Shown: positions 16,850 through 25,502, counted from the first letter of the stretch. The stretch: 64,000 bases of DNA from Actinomadura hallensis (GCF_006716765.1 NZ_VFPO01000001.1:6324001-6388000); one strand, 5' to 3'. A program made the numbers and translations. Notes: generated from the letters alone by a model not told the origin.

Positions 16850-17098
16850 CTACTGGTCGCCGGCGAAGATCTGCTGCATGATCCCCTTGCGGTGCCGCCC
16901 CTGGTAGGTCGTCTCGGGGTTCACGTCGTCCGGGAGCATCGCGAGGTAGCGGCTCTCCGCGTCGATCAGTTGCTCCAGCTCGCCGCGGTCGAGAAAGACC
17001 CCCTTGCAGCCGGGGCATTCCTCGATCACGACCCCGTGGCGTTCATGGGCGCCGAGTGCGGATTCGCACTTCGGGCACCGCAGCGTCGCGTCTGACAT
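16850..17098 (-). CDS. Small TFIIB-type zinc-ribbon protein
   Basis: 82 residues. The N-terminal half is a zinc ribbon with four ligands, CPKC at about 8-11 and CPGC at about 28-31, followed by KGVFLDRGELEQLID, the signature of the bacterial zf-TFIIB family. The C-terminal 40 residues are charged and end in a GRHRKGIMQQIF segment. The function of these proteins is not established. The gene is monocistronic, with ATG 17098 after GGGGATCCGGA, and is transcribed toward the ligase promoter region. The 160-bp gap to the next gene (17099-17259) holds its promoter. Confidence 0.85.
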   Translation of the reverse strand: MSDATLRCPKCESALGAHERHGVVIEECPGCKGVFLDRGELEQLIDAESRYLAMLPDDVNPETTYQGRHRKGIMQQIFAGDQ

Positions 17099-17259
17099 TC
17101 CGGATCCCCTGTCCGTTGCGACCGCGTTGACCGGTCAGGCGGTCAGCTTACTGACAGAGACCCCCATTTGGGATGCTACGGGGACAATCATCCATGGATT
17201 CGGTCGTCCGGGACGGGCGGACCCCCGTTCGGGTCGCCCGCGGGGCCGCCGGGTATCGC

Positions 17260-18984
17260 TCACATCAGGGAGCCGCCGGGGTGCGCGGCGGCCTCCGCCG
17301 CCGCCCGGTACAGCGCGACGCGCCGCCGCCAGAGCCCGATGCAGGCGATGCCCCACAGCAGCCCGATCTCGGCCACGAGCGCGATGCCGACCACGACCGC
17401 CCAGTCCGCCGCGTTCCGGTCGCTCGTCGAGGCCGGCGACGTCAGCGTCATCTGGGTCGCCCCGTCCGGCGGTCCCGCCTGTTCGGGGGCCGTCAGGGGC
17501 GGCGGGACGACCGCCTCGCCGGAGGGCGCCGGGCCCGGGGCCGAGGGCACCGCGGTCGGCAGGACCGGAACGAGCGGCTCCTGAACGCCTTCCCCGCCGG
17601 ACCCCGCCTCCGGCCCGAGGCCGCCGGCTCCGCCGCCACCGCCGGGCGGCCCCGGCAGCGCGTCGCACTCGCGGTCACCTGGCCGGCACGCTCCCCCGCC
17701 CGGGACGGTCCCGGGAGAACTCGCCGTACCACCGCTACCGCCGCCATGGCCGTTGCCGGTATGGCCGTTGCCGCTGTTGCCGCTGTTGCCGTTGCCGCCG
17801 GTATCGCCGTGCTCGCCGCTCACCTTGGGCTTCACAGGGCCGCCTGCGGACGGCTTGCCGGCGGGCTTGTCCGCACCGGCATGCGACCTGGGCTTTTCGT
17901 GTGACTTGGGCTTTTCGTGCGGCCTGGGCTTTTCAGGCGGCTTGGAGTTTGCGCGCGGTTTCGTCTTCCCGCTCGGTTTCGCCTTTCCGCGAGGCTTGGG
18001 CTTTCCGCTGCCCGCACTGGGCGCTCCCCCACTGGACGACCTCGGCTTCGTACCCGAGGCACTCGCGCTCGGCGACCCCATGGGACACGACCCGCCCTTA
18101 CACGCCTTGCTCTCCCCGCTCTGCTGAGCACCAGGACCAGACGCACCGCCACTAGGCGACCCTGTAGCGCAGGGCTTACCGCCCTTGCACGTCTCGCCCT
18201 TACCGCTCGGACGAGGACTCGAGCTGGACGCACCGCTGCTCGGCGACCCCTTAGTGCACGACTCGCCCTTACACGCCTTGCCCTCTCCGCTCGGCTTGGC
18301 GCTAGGGCCGGACGTACTGCCGCTGGGTGAGGCGGTGGGGCTGCCGCTCGTGCCGGAGGGGGACGCGTTCGGTTGCTCTCCGGGCTTCCCCGACTGGTCT
18401 GAACTCGGCTTGGGTCCGCTTGGCGTGCCCGCATGGCACGGCCGCCGGCCCGTACCGTCCGCGCACGGCTCGCCGGCCTCGCTCGGCGGGGCACCGGCAG
18501 CCGTGACGGACGTTTCCGAGAGATCGACCTCCGCTTGGGTCGCGCGGGCCTCGGTGTTCGCCGCGTCCGCCAAGGCGAGGACGGTCAGCCGCCCTCCGGA
18601 CGACTCCGTCATCGAACGCGGCACCTGGACCGACGCCGTTCGTTCGACCGGCGTCTCGCCAACGTCGCCCAGCCCGCATCGCAGTTCGTTCCCCGAATCG
18701 GCCTCTTCGCAGGACGGGGAGTACCTCGTCCAAGGCAGCGACGGAAAGGCCCTGAGCCGCAGCGTCGCCGCCTTCGCGACCCCGCCTTCCGCGTGCACGC
18801 GGACCGTGTACGTCAGCGCGCGGTCCGGCCCCATGGCCGTGACGCCCCCGGGCGCCATGTCCATCCGCAACCGGACGGACGGGTTCTCACTGGAGACCGC
18901 GGCTGCGGTCGGGGCGGCGAGCATCAGCGACGGTACGGCCAAGGCGATCGCAGCCCGGAGTCTCCTTCGGCGCCCCGTTTGCAA
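17260..18984 (-). CDS. Secreted, membrane-anchored Ser/Pro/Lys-rich protein with repeated cysteine pairs
   Basis: 574 residues, not a family I recognise. An Arg-rich start and a hydrophobic stretch ending near AAPTAAA form a Sec signal peptide. Residues about 30-165 are a small beta-rich domain, possibly DUF11-like, with two cysteines. Residues about 170-430 are low complexity (Ser, Pro, Gly, Lys) and contain spaced short cysteine loops: GEPCADGTGRRPC, KACKGESC, ETCKGGKPC and KACKGGSC. A KPK/KPRPHEKPKSHEK basic stretch and a Gly/Asn/His-rich stretch follow. A membrane helix (WAVVVGIALVAEIGLLWGI) and a short basic tail close the protein. A wall-spanning stalk anchored in the membrane is the likely architecture. 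TTG 18984 sits behind GAGAGGGG. Confidence 0.75.
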   Translation of the reverse strand: MQTGRRRRLRAAIALAVPSLMLAAPTAAAVSSENPSVRLRMDMAPGGVTAMGPDRALTYTVRVHAEGGVAKAATLRLRAFPSLPWTRYSPSCEEADSGNELRCGLGDVGETPVERTASVQVPRSMTESSGGRLTVLALADAANTEARATQAEVDLSETSVTAAGAPPSEAGEPCADGTGRRPCHAGTPSGPKPSSDQSGKPGEQPNASPSGTSGSPTASPSGSTSGPSAKPSGEGKACKGESCTKGSPSSGASSSSPRPSGKGETCKGGKPCATGSPSGGASGPGAQQSGESKACKGGSCPMGSPSASASGTKPRSSSGGAPSAGSGKPKPRGKAKPSGKTKPRANSKPPEKPRPHEKPKSHEKPRSHAGADKPAGKPSAGGPVKPKVSGEHGDTGGNGNSGNSGNGHTGNGHGGGSGGTASSPGTVPGGGACRPGDRECDALPGPPGGGGGAGGLGPEAGSGGEGVQEPLVPVLPTAVPSAPGPAPSGEAVVPPPLTAPEQAGPPDGATQMTLTSPASTSDRNAADWAVVVGIALVAEIGLLWGIACIGLWRRRVALYRAAAEAAAHPGGSLM

Positions 18985-19111
18985 CCCGTTCCCCTCTCAC
19001 GGTTTCCTCTGTCCCTACGGCTGCCAGGGGGGCGGCGACGCGGCGCCGGGCACAGACAGTTATTGCCATGTCCGGGCGGGTGTAACGTGCATCACTCCGA
19101 TCACGACCCTC

Positions 19112-19126
19112 TTTCGCAGAGTGAAA
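19112..19126. promoter_or_regulatory. Imperfect palindrome in front of the IclR gene
   Basis: TTTCGC-AGA-GTGAAA, one mismatched pair, lies between the divergent secreted protein and IclR gene, 47 bp before the IclR start. IclR proteins often autoregulate from such sites. Weak evidence. Confidence 0.3.
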
Positions 19127-19172
19127 ACGCTTCTCCGTAGAATCGGGTGGGTCGCAGGGAGAGGAGACACGG

Positions 19173-19919
19173 GTGGCGGAGGCCGTTCGCTCACTGGAGC
19201 GCGCGTTCGATCTGCTGGAGCATCTGGCGGACGCGGGGGGCGAGATGGCGCTGTCGGAGCTGACGGAGGTCTCCGGGCTGCCGATGCCGACCATCTACCG
19301 CCTGATGCGGACGCTGGTGAACCAGGGCTACGTTCGCCAGGAGCCGTCCAAGCGCTACGCCCTGGGCCCGCGCCTGGTCCGGCTCGGCGAGGGCGCCAGC
19401 CGGCTGCTGGGCACGTGGGCGCGGCCCGTCCTGGCCCGTCTCGTGGACGAGGTCGGCGAGACGGCCAACATGGCGGTCCTGGAGGGCGACGAGGCCGTGT
19501 ACGTCGCGCAGGTGCCGTCCCGGCACTCCATGCGGATGTTCACCGAGGTGGGCCGGCGCGTCCAGCCGCACTGCACAGGGGTGGGGAAGGCGCTGCTGTC
19601 GCAGCTCCCCGACGAGCGCGTCAAGGAGATCCTCGCCCGCACGGGCATGGAGCCGCACACGCCCAACACCCTGACGTCCCCGGAAGCCCTTCTGGCGGAG
19701 CTCGCGCAGGTGCGCGAACAGGGGTACGCGGTGGACGACGAGGAGCAGGAGCTCGGCGTCCGCTGTGTCGCGGTGCCGCTGCGCGGCGCGCCGGCGCTGA
19801 CGGCGATCTCCGTGTCCGGCCCGTCGGGGCGCATGACGCGCGAGGCGGTCCCGGGCGTCGTGCCCATCATGCAGGCCGCCGCCGAACGTTTCGCCAGGGA
19901 ACTCGCCCCGAACAAGTGA
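19173..19919 (+). CDS. IclR-family transcriptional regulator (AllR-like)
   Basis: 248 residues. An N-terminal winged helix-turn-helix (about 5-65, ALSELTEVSGLPMPTIYRLMRTL) is followed by the IclR effector domain (about 80-245) with the conserved HCTGVGKALLSQLPDE and DDEEQELGVRCVAVPL segments. This pattern is typical of the branch controlling glyoxylate, allantoin or acid catabolism. GTG 19173 is well placed after GGGAGAGGAGAC. The gene is divergent from the secreted protein and convergent with the DUF1232 gene, so its target is not obvious from context. Confidence 0.9.
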   Translation: MAEAVRSLERAFDLLEHLADAGGEMALSELTEVSGLPMPTIYRLMRTLVNQGYVRQEPSKRYALGPRLVRLGEGASRLLGTWARPVLARLVDEVGETANMAVLEGDEAVYVAQVPSRHSMRMFTEVGRRVQPHCTGVGKALLSQLPDERVKEILARTGMEPHTPNTLTSPEALLAELAQVREQGYAVDDEEQELGVRCVAVPLRGAPALTAISVSGPSGRMTREAVPGVVPIMQAAAERFARELAPNK

Positions 19920-19921
19920 AA

Positions 19922-19950
19922 GGCGAGACCGCCACTCGGACGATCTCGCC
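19922..19950. terminator. Stem-loop between the IclR and DUF1232 genes
   Basis: GGCGAGA and TCTCGCC pair across a 15-nt loop just after the IclR stop, between convergent genes. It could act in both directions; no T run. Confidence 0.55.
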
Positions 19951-19967
19951 GTGAACGGGTTCTCGGG

Positions 19968-20330
19968 TCAGTCGATGGGCTCGCCCACGACGACGGTCGG
20001 ACGGCCGCCTCGCTCCCAGGCGACGAAGTCGCCTGCGGACCTGATGAGGACCGCGACCATCCACAGGGCCATCCCAGTGTCGTCGACGATGCCGACCACC
20101 GGGATCATGTCCGGGATGCCGTCGATCGGGGAGACGATGTAGACCAGTCCCAGGGCGAGGAACCCCAGCGTCTTGAGCGACATGCCCTTGTACCGGCCGC
20201 TCAGGACCGACTTGAGCATGCGCGGTACGGCGCGTACGCGCTCCCACAGGCCGGGGGCGCCGGGTTCCAGGGTCTCGCGATAGATCTGCCAGGCCTGCCC
20301 TGCGGCGGCCGCACTGCGCTTCCTGTCCAC
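19968..20330 (-). CDS. DUF1232 (YkvA-like) membrane protein
   Basis: 120 residues. The DUF1232 core is clear: a hydrophobic segment followed by YIVSPIDGIPDMIPVVGIVDD, where the Pro/Asp-rich motif is diagnostic. Members are small inner-membrane proteins of unknown function. A GTG at 20336 is in frame, but GAGGA would then touch the start codon; the GTG at 20330 has it at a normal 6-nt distance, so I prefer that. The gene is single and divergent from the alpha/beta hydrolase. Confidence 0.85.
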   Translation of the reverse strand: MDRKRSAAAAGQAWQIYRETLEPGAPGLWERVRAVPRMLKSVLSGRYKGMSLKTLGFLALGLVYIVSPIDGIPDMIPVVGIVDDTGMALWMVAVLIRSAGDFVAWERGGRPTVVVGEPID

Positions 20331-20672
20331 GAGCACTCCTCAGAGGGACGTTCGGGAGGGCGCGCCCCCGCGGCGCCCACGATCGATACGACGCCACGAA
20401 AGCCGGAAATGTTCCCCTTGACCGGCCGCGAGACCGGTGCCGCTTCCCTTTCCGCCGGGACAGGCGACACAAAGGGCGAGGAAAACCCCAGATCAGCACC
20501 GGCAAGGCGCAAACGAACGCGTGAGAAGACTCACTCTCGCGCCTGATGCGCGGGTTTCACGGCGTGTTGCCTGGCGTTCACTGCGAACATGTCACTCGCG
20601 GGAGGAGCGTAGCGCCGCCTCCCCCGGCCCGCCGGCCTGGACCGTCGATCATCGCAGGAGCCGAAGACCGAT
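20331..20672. other. Divergent intergenic region without a recognisable gene
   Basis: About 340 bp between DUF1232 and the alpha/beta hydrolase. It holds promoters for both and a short GTGAG-AAGA-CTCAC repeat at 20521-20534. No convincing coding frame with a ribosome site was seen. Confidence 0.5.
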
Positions 20673-21680
20673 ATGAGCGGCGACGACACCCATCAACCCG
20701 TCCACGGCACCGCGGCAGGCGACCCGTACGTGGCACTGCCCCCGACAGCGGTCGACGCGTCCCCCTCCGGCCCGACCCGGCTGATCGTGGCCTGGCCCGG
20801 CTTCGACCCGCCCCGCACGGCGATGGCGCTGGCCGCGGCGATCCCGATGACCGGCGTCCCGGTGTGGCGCGTCTACCTCGACCTGCCCCGCACCTCGCCC
20901 GGAGGTCTCGAATCGGGCGCGATCCTGCAGACCGAGGCCATCGAGGCGTACTGCACGGCGGTCGAGGAGGCCGTCGAACGCCTGCCCGTGGCGCTGGCCG
21001 ACCTCCGCCGCGACCTCGGGCTGCCCGAAGGCCCCGTCGGCCTGGCGGGGTTCAGCGTGGGAGGCGCGGCCGCGCTGCTGGCCACGGCCCGCAACGTCGT
21101 CCCGGTGAGCACCGTCGCGCTCGTGGCGCCGGTCGTCGCGCCCTCGCGGGCGGCGCGGGCCGTGGAGAAGCGGTCCGGCATGCACCGTTCCTGGACGGCC
21201 GAGGCCGCCGGGCGGGCCGACCGGCTCGACCTCGGCGCCGCCGCCGCGGACCTCGCCGGGCGCGACGTCGCGACCCTGCTGATCGGCGGCGCGAAGGACC
21301 GCGTCGTCCCCGCCAGGGAGATCACCGGGCTGCGCGACGCGCTGCGCGAGCACGGCGCCGGCCCCGTGGAGGCCACCACGTTCCGCATGGGGCACGCCCT
21401 GGCCGCCGAACCCGGCACCGAGGCGCGTCCGCCGATCACCGAGGCCGTACGGGTGGACGGCGTCCTCACCGACTGGTTCCGCGAGCGCCTCGCCGTCACC
21501 GCGGACGCCCCCGACCCGCAGGCCCGGCAGTCCGAGACGACGTCGTCCGCAGCGGCGTCCGAAGACACGGACGGGGCCCCGGCGAAGCCGGCGGACGACG
21601 GCACCTGGTCACTGGACACCGGCGCCGCCGCGCCCCGCACCCCGGAACCCCGCAGCGCCAGCCCCGCCGGCAGCCACTGA
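20673..21680 (+). CDS. Alpha/beta-hydrolase fold protein
   Basis: 335 residues. The nucleophile elbow is GFSVGG at about residue 130, the acid is probably the Asp in GGAKDRVVP, and the base the His in FRMGHALA, so a full Ser-Asp-His triad is present. The N-terminal part (LIVAWPGFDPPRTAMALAAAIP) forms the oxyanion strand. The last 60 residues are Ala/Pro/Thr-rich and likely disordered. ATG 20673 follows AGGAGCCG. No signal peptide, so it is cytoplasmic. The substrate cannot be told; dienelactone-hydrolase-like or esterase activity is possible. It is monocistronic, closed by the strong stem-loop at 21930. Confidence 0.8.
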   Translation: MSGDDTHQPVHGTAAGDPYVALPPTAVDASPSGPTRLIVAWPGFDPPRTAMALAAAIPMTGVPVWRVYLDLPRTSPGGLESGAILQTEAIEAYCTAVEEAVERLPVALADLRRDLGLPEGPVGLAGFSVGGAAALLATARNVVPVSTVALVAPVVAPSRAARAVEKRSGMHRSWTAEAAGRADRLDLGAAAADLAGRDVATLLIGGAKDRVVPAREITGLRDALREHGAGPVEATTFRMGHALAAEPGTEARPPITEAVRVDGVLTDWFRERLAVTADAPDPQARQSETTSSAAASEDTDGAPAKPADDGTWSLDTGAAAPRTPEPRSASPAGSH

Positions 21681-21929
21681 GCCCACCGCCGCCTGCGGCC
21701 TGGCTCTGCGAGGGCCCCGACCGCGGCGACTTCCCGAAACGGTGGCCCGTACCGGGGTCCGTCATGGCGGCGGTGCCCGCGTGGCCGTCATCGCCGGCCA
21801 TCTCGCCGGTCGCCGGTTCCCGTCCGGTCCTGCGGTTCGCCTCGCCGCCGTGCACCGCGCCACCGTCGCCGGAGCCCGCGTGCTGTGCACGTTGAGCGGG
21901 CGCCCCAGCCGGGCGGTGCGGGTGTGAGA
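21681..21929. other. Stretch with no supported gene
   Basis: Between the hydrolase stop and the terminator. A 61-codon frame exists at 21742-21927, but its Arg/Ala/Val-rich composition and lack of a ribosome site make it unconvincing. Confidence 0.4.
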
Positions 21930-21965
21930 CCGTCCGGCGGGCATGGCCGGGCGCCCGCCGGACGG
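21930..21965. terminator. Strong bidirectional stem-loop
   Basis: A perfect 13-bp stem, CCGTCCGGCGGGC against GCCCGCCGGACGG, with a 10-nt loop and TTTCG on the plus side. It separates the convergent hydrolase and RlpA genes. Confidence 0.8.
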
Positions 21966-21984
21966 TTTCGGACGGCGCGGACGG

Positions 21985-22626
21985 TCAGCCGCGGGACAGG
22001 ACCTCGTACCGGACCGGGATCACGCCCGAGCCGGTGCCGCCGACCTTCTGCATGGCGGCCCTGGACAGGTCCAGGCAGCGGCCGCTCACGAACGGGCCGC
22101 GGTCGTTGATGCGGACGGTCACGGAGCGACCGTTGTTCTTGTTGGTCACGTGGACCCTGGAGCCCATCGGCAGCGTCTTGTGCGCGGCCGTCAGGGCGTC
22201 CGGGTTGAAGGGCTCGCCACTGGCGGTCATCTGCCCCTGCCAGTAGTACGAGGCCTCGCAGGAACCCGACTCCAGGACCTTCCGCTTCTTCTTTTTCTTC
22301 TTCGGAGCGGCCACCCGGTCGGCCGTCGAGTCGGACTTCGGAGTCTTCGTCTTCTTCGGCGACGGCTCCGGTGAACGCCTCTTGCCGCGCGTGGCGCGGG
22401 ACGGTTCCGCACGGGGCGTCTCCGCACGCGGCGGTTCGGTCAGCGGCTCGTCCCGCGGCGGCTCCGCGGCACCGGGGACGGTGTGCGCCGCCCGTGCGGA
22501 CCCGGCGGAGCCGTCGCTCTTGACCAGGGCGAACGCGCCCAGGGTGAGCACCGCGACGGCGGCGCCGGAGACGATCAGGATGGTGCGCAGGCGTGCTCGA
22601 AGAAGATTTCTGACAGGGCTACCCAC
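21985..22626 (-). CDS. rlpA: RlpA-like double-psi beta-barrel protein, membrane anchored
   Basis: 213 residues from GTG 22626, chosen because AAAGGA lies just upstream; a longer frame continues back to 22767 without a ribosome site. One N-terminal helix (TILIVSGAAVAVLTLGAFALV) anchors it. Then come a Pro/Glu/Arg linker and a Lys run (KKKKKKRK), then the double-psi beta-barrel at about 125-213: CEASYYWQGQMTASGE, ALTAAHKTLPMGSRVHV, VRINDRGPF and CLDLSRAAM. The Asp of NDRGPF is the family's key acidic residue. RlpA proteins cleave naked glycan strands of peptidoglycan. The 480-bp leader upstream is unusually long. Confidence 0.88.
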   Translation of the reverse strand: MGSPVRNLLRARLRTILIVSGAAVAVLTLGAFALVKSDGSAGSARAAHTVPGAAEPPRDEPLTEPPRAETPRAEPSRATRGKRRSPEPSPKKTKTPKSDSTADRVAAPKKKKKKRKVLESGSCEASYYWQGQMTASGEPFNPDALTAAHKTLPMGSRVHVTNKNNGRSVTVRINDRGPFVSGRCLDLSRAAMQKVGGTGSGVIPVRYEVLSRG

Positions 22627-23110
22627 GAGGTGTCCTTTGATCGGGGACAGGGCCCCGGACGCCCGGCGCTGGCATCGCCGTTCTCGCGGCACGCTCGGGC
22701 GACGTCGATCGTCCCCGAATGCTGCGCCGCCCGCGGGCTCGTCCGCCCGCTCCCGCGCCGATCTCAAGGCGCGTCCGCGTCATCGCGGTCTGGCGTCCGG
22801 CAGGTGCGGCCGAAAAGGCGTCTTCTTTTGTTGATCACTCAGATGCCGCACCGAACGGACAGCTCCCCCCACTTCGGCCCGCGCAAGATGCCCTCCATCA
22901 GCGCGAACCCGGATGAAAGCGGTCCGTGCCCGACGGTACGTCGCCGCTCGCGGTAATCAAGCCCCAGGGCCCTGATTTGTGGGCTTTGTCACCCGCCCTT
23001 TTGCCCTATGAAGTCGATCAACGGCGCTGCGTAACCGGCCGTGATGATCTCCTTTACCCGCCCGAGAACCGTGATCTCGGACATATAACAAGTGGGTCCC
23101 GCACATGAAA
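22627..23110 (-). other. Long non-coding leader or intergenic region upstream of rlpA
   Basis: About 480 bp between the rlpA start and the terminator of the next gene, with no convincing coding frame. Actinobacterial RlpA and Rpf genes often carry c-di-AMP (ydaO) riboswitch leaders. On the minus strand I see fragments GGGCAAA, GACAAAGCCC and GATTACCG at about 22960-23010, but I cannot fold a complete known riboswitch. Confidence 0.35.
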
Positions 23111-23158
23111 AAACGGGGCGTTCCGCGGATGCTACGACATCTGCGGAACGCCCCGTTT
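23111..23158 (-). terminator. Intrinsic terminator of the secreted-protein gene
   Basis: AAACGGGGCGTTCCGC pairs with GCGGAACGCCCCGTTT; the stem is extended by GATG/CATC with one G-T pair to about 21 bp, loop CTACGA. On the minus strand it ends in TTTTTT. It is the most classical rho-independent terminator in the window, 12 bp after the stop of 23171-24121. Confidence 0.92.
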
Positions 23159-23170
23159 AGCGGGGTCGGT

Positions 23171-24121
23171 TCAGCCGAGGGCGGGCACCGTGGGCAGCTC
23201 GAAGTCGGCCGGGTCCAGCCCCGCGGAGCCCAGCACCCCGGAGCCCAGCCCCCCGGAGTCCGGGCCCGGAGAGTCCAGCAGGGAGACCGGGCCGTCGCCC
23301 GGCTTCGCGGCCCGCTCGCGGGCCTTGAGCACCTTCACCACCTTGCCGACGCCCTCCTCGCTCGCGTCGAGCCCGGTCCCGCCGAGGACGGCGTCCTCGA
23401 GCCCGGTCCCGGCCTCGCCGACCAGCCCGCTCGCCTGGCCGACCACGTCCCCGGCCGGGCCCGGCCGGGAGATCCGCGCCGCGGGCGGGAAGAGGACGCG
23501 GCCGACCGGCAGCCCCGCGGGCGAGGCGCCGGCCAGCGCGGCCGGGAGATGCGCGAGGTCCATGCTCAGCGGCGAGTCGGCGCGGCGGGCGCCGGTGAGG
23601 ACGCCCGCGCCCGGAAGGCTCAGGTCGCCGCCGGCGCCCCGCACGTCGTCGAGAAGCCCGCCGCCGATCCCCCCGCCTCCGAGCGGCGAGGGCCGCACGT
23701 CGCGCTCCGCACGGCGGTCGGCGAGGCGGCCCGCACCGAGGCAGGCGTCCCCGGCGAGCGCGCTCACCGGGCTCTTCCGGTCCGTGGTCAGCGGGATGCC
23801 GGGGAGGTCCACCCCGGCCCCGTCGCCGATCGTCCCGCTCGGGTCCAGGGAGCAGCGGGCCGTGCGGGAGCCGGTCCGGGCGGGCGCGGACTCGATGGCG
23901 TCGTCGACCGTGAGCGTGGCCAGCTCGGCGGTCTGTCCCGCGGCCATGGTGACGTTCTCGGGGAGCACCCTGCCGACCGGCGCGGCCGCGGCGTACGCCT
24001 CGTAGAGAAGTGTGGTGGACGGTCCGGGCGGCGCGGCGTGCGCGGGCGCGGCCGCGACGGCGAGCGCGGCGGCGGGCACGAGGACGGAGGCGCCCAGCAG
24101 GCTCCTGACAGATCGGTTCAT
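23171..24121 (-). CDS. Secreted protein of unknown function
   Basis: 316 residues from ATG 24121, which follows GGGGGAAACA; the frame is open further upstream but without a start signal. MNRSVRSLLGASVLVPAAALAVAAAPAHAA is a clear Sec signal peptide cut after AHA. The mature part starts PPGPSTTLLYEAYAAA, has two cysteines (in ARCSLDP and GDACLGAG) that could pair, and is Gly/Leu/Asp-rich with a repetitive C-terminal third (LGSGVLGSAGLDPADF). I recognise no domain. It is monocistronic, with its own AT-richer promoter region at 24122-24340 and a strong terminator, which suggests high expression. Confidence 0.7.
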   Translation of the reverse strand: MNRSVRSLLGASVLVPAAALAVAAAPAHAAPPGPSTTLLYEAYAAAAPVGRVLPENVTMAAGQTAELATLTVDDAIESAPARTGSRTARCSLDPSGTIGDGAGVDLPGIPLTTDRKSPVSALAGDACLGAGRLADRRAERDVRPSPLGGGGIGGGLLDDVRGAGGDLSLPGAGVLTGARRADSPLSMDLAHLPAALAGASPAGLPVGRVLFPPAARISRPGPAGDVVGQASGLVGEAGTGLEDAVLGGTGLDASEEGVGKVVKVLKARERAAKPGDGPVSLLDSPGPDSGGLGSGVLGSAGLDPADFELPTVPALG

Positions 24122-24350
24122 TGTTTCCCCCGGGATTTCGGATTCGACCCTGCACGTGTCTTCTGTGCGCCCCTGGCAAACGATTTCGGGCGCACCGTCG
24201 AGCGGCGACGCTAGTACAGACCACAGACGTGCACTGCCATTTGGGGGAGCAATGAGTAAATCCGATATAGATCTCCGGAGGCCGATCAGAGAATTGCTCG
24301 GAGGACCGAAATACGACAAGCGCCGACAAAGCCGTCCGCAGACACGGAAA

Positions 24351-24375
24351 CGGGGGCGCCCGAAGGACGCCCCCG
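24351..24375. terminator. Stem-loop after the diiron-protein gene
   Basis: CGGGGGCG and CGCCCCCG pair around CCCGAAGGA, 18 bp downstream of the diiron-protein stop on the minus strand. Likely the operon terminator. Confidence 0.7.
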
Positions 24376-24392
24376 CCTGGTCCGCGCGCCGT

Positions 24393-25502
24393 CTACTCCG
24401 CGGCGCCGCCGAGCGCGATGGCCTCGTCGACCTCCTTCTTGCGCTCCGCGAGCTCCGCCGCGTAGCGCTCCTCGTCCACCTTCTCGGCGATCTCCTCGTC
24501 CTGCTTCATCAGCGCTTCGAGGTCCGCCTTGGCGTTGTCGAGGACGCCCATCTTCTCGTAGGCGCTCCGCACCCTGTCGCCCCACAGCCCGACGTCCCGC
24601 ACGCACGGCACGATGCGGCTGAACAGAAGCGACTGGTAGAGCGTGTACATGTCCGAGTTGTCGACGTACTCCATGCACTTGTCGACCGGCATGTCGAGCG
24701 TCTCGAAGATCTCACGCCCCTTGAACCGGTCCCGCATGAGGTAGCAGCCCTCGACGACGAACTCCTCGCGCTCGGCCCGCTCCTTGTCGGTCAGCTCGGT
24801 GTAATAGTCCTTGAGCGCGAGCCGGCCGAACGCCACGTGCCGCGCCTCGTCCTGCATGACGTACGCGAGGAGCTGCTTGACCAGCGGGTTCGTCGACATG
24901 TCGCGGTAGAGGCCGAACGCGGCGAGCGCGAGGCCCTCGATGAGGACCTGCATCCCGAGGTACGGCAGGTCCCACCGGCTGTCCTCCAGCGACTCGGCGA
25001 GCAGCTTCGCCAGGTCCTGGTTGATCGGGTAGTACATGCCGATCTTCTCGTGCACGAACTTCGTGTAGAGCTCGACGTGCCGCGCCTCGTCCATCGTCTG
25101 GGTGGCGGCGTAGAACTTGGAGTCGAGGTCGGGCACGGTCTGGACGATGCGCGCCGACACGTTGAGGGCGCCCTGCTCGCCGTGCAGGAACTGGCTGAAC
25201 AGCCACGAACCCTGGTGCCGCCCGAACTCGTCGCGCTCCTTCTGGGTCATCTTCTCCCAGATGTCGGAGCCGAACAGGGGGTTGAAGTTCTCCGGCAGTC
25301 CGGCGACGTTGACCGGATCGACCTCAAGGTCCCAGTCGATGCGCTTCTGCGCGTCCCACTGCTTGTCCTTGCCCTTCTGGTACAGGTTGAGCAGCCGGTC
25401 GCGGCCCTCGTCGTACTCCCAGGTGAAACGGGTGTCACCGGCCATTGGGACGTTCCACGTGTCCGTCGGGACCGGCGTGGAGTAGAGGTCGTAAGAACTC
25501 AA
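24393..25502 (-). CDS. Ferritin-like diiron protein (RNR-R2 / AurF-like)
   Basis: 369 residues from TTG 25502, which has GGAGGAGG at normal distance. All-helical ferritin-like fold with two Glu-x-x-His pairs, MDEARHVELY (about residue 145) and QDEARHVAFG (about 225), plus Glu in FLHGEQGAL and in LIEGLALAAFG. These six ligands are what a carboxylate-bridged diiron site needs. Relatives include ribonucleotide reductase R2, R2-like ligand-binding oxidases and the N-oxygenase AurF. No tyrosyl-radical context or partner R1 gene is present, so an oxygenase or oxidase is more likely than a reductase subunit. It is the last gene of a TetR/LURP-one/diiron unit and has a 31-bp palindrome directly upstream. 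Confidence 0.85.
   Translation of the reverse strand: MSSYDLYSTPVPTDTWNVPMAGDTRFTWEYDEGRDRLLNLYQKGKDKQWDAQKRIDWDLEVDPVNVAGLPENFNPLFGSDIWEKMTQKERDEFGRHQGSWLFSQFLHGEQGALNVSARIVQTVPDLDSKFYAATQTMDEARHVELYTKFVHEKIGMYYPINQDLAKLLAESLEDSRWDLPYLGMQVLIEGLALAAFGLYRDMSTNPLVKQLLAYVMQDEARHVAFGRLALKDYYTELTDKERAEREEFVVEGCYLMRDRFKGREIFETLDMPVDKCMEYVDNSDMYTLYQSLLFSRIVPCVRDVGLWGDRVRSAYEKMGVLDNAKADLEALMKQDEEIAEKVDEERYAAELAERKKEVDEAIALGGAAE

Noticed and set aside
21742..21927. 61-codon frame after the alpha/beta hydrolase
   Set aside because: No ribosome site, biased composition, ends in front of the terminator.
22627..23110. A firm riboswitch call upstream of rlpA
   Set aside because: Only scattered motif fragments; no fold could be completed by eye.
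24252..24400. Plus-strand ATG after GGGGGAGC that begins MSKSDIDLRRP
   Set aside because: The frame runs through the terminator and then antisense through the diiron gene with no stop in a sensible place; the DNA is better read as the promoter region of the secreted-protein gene.
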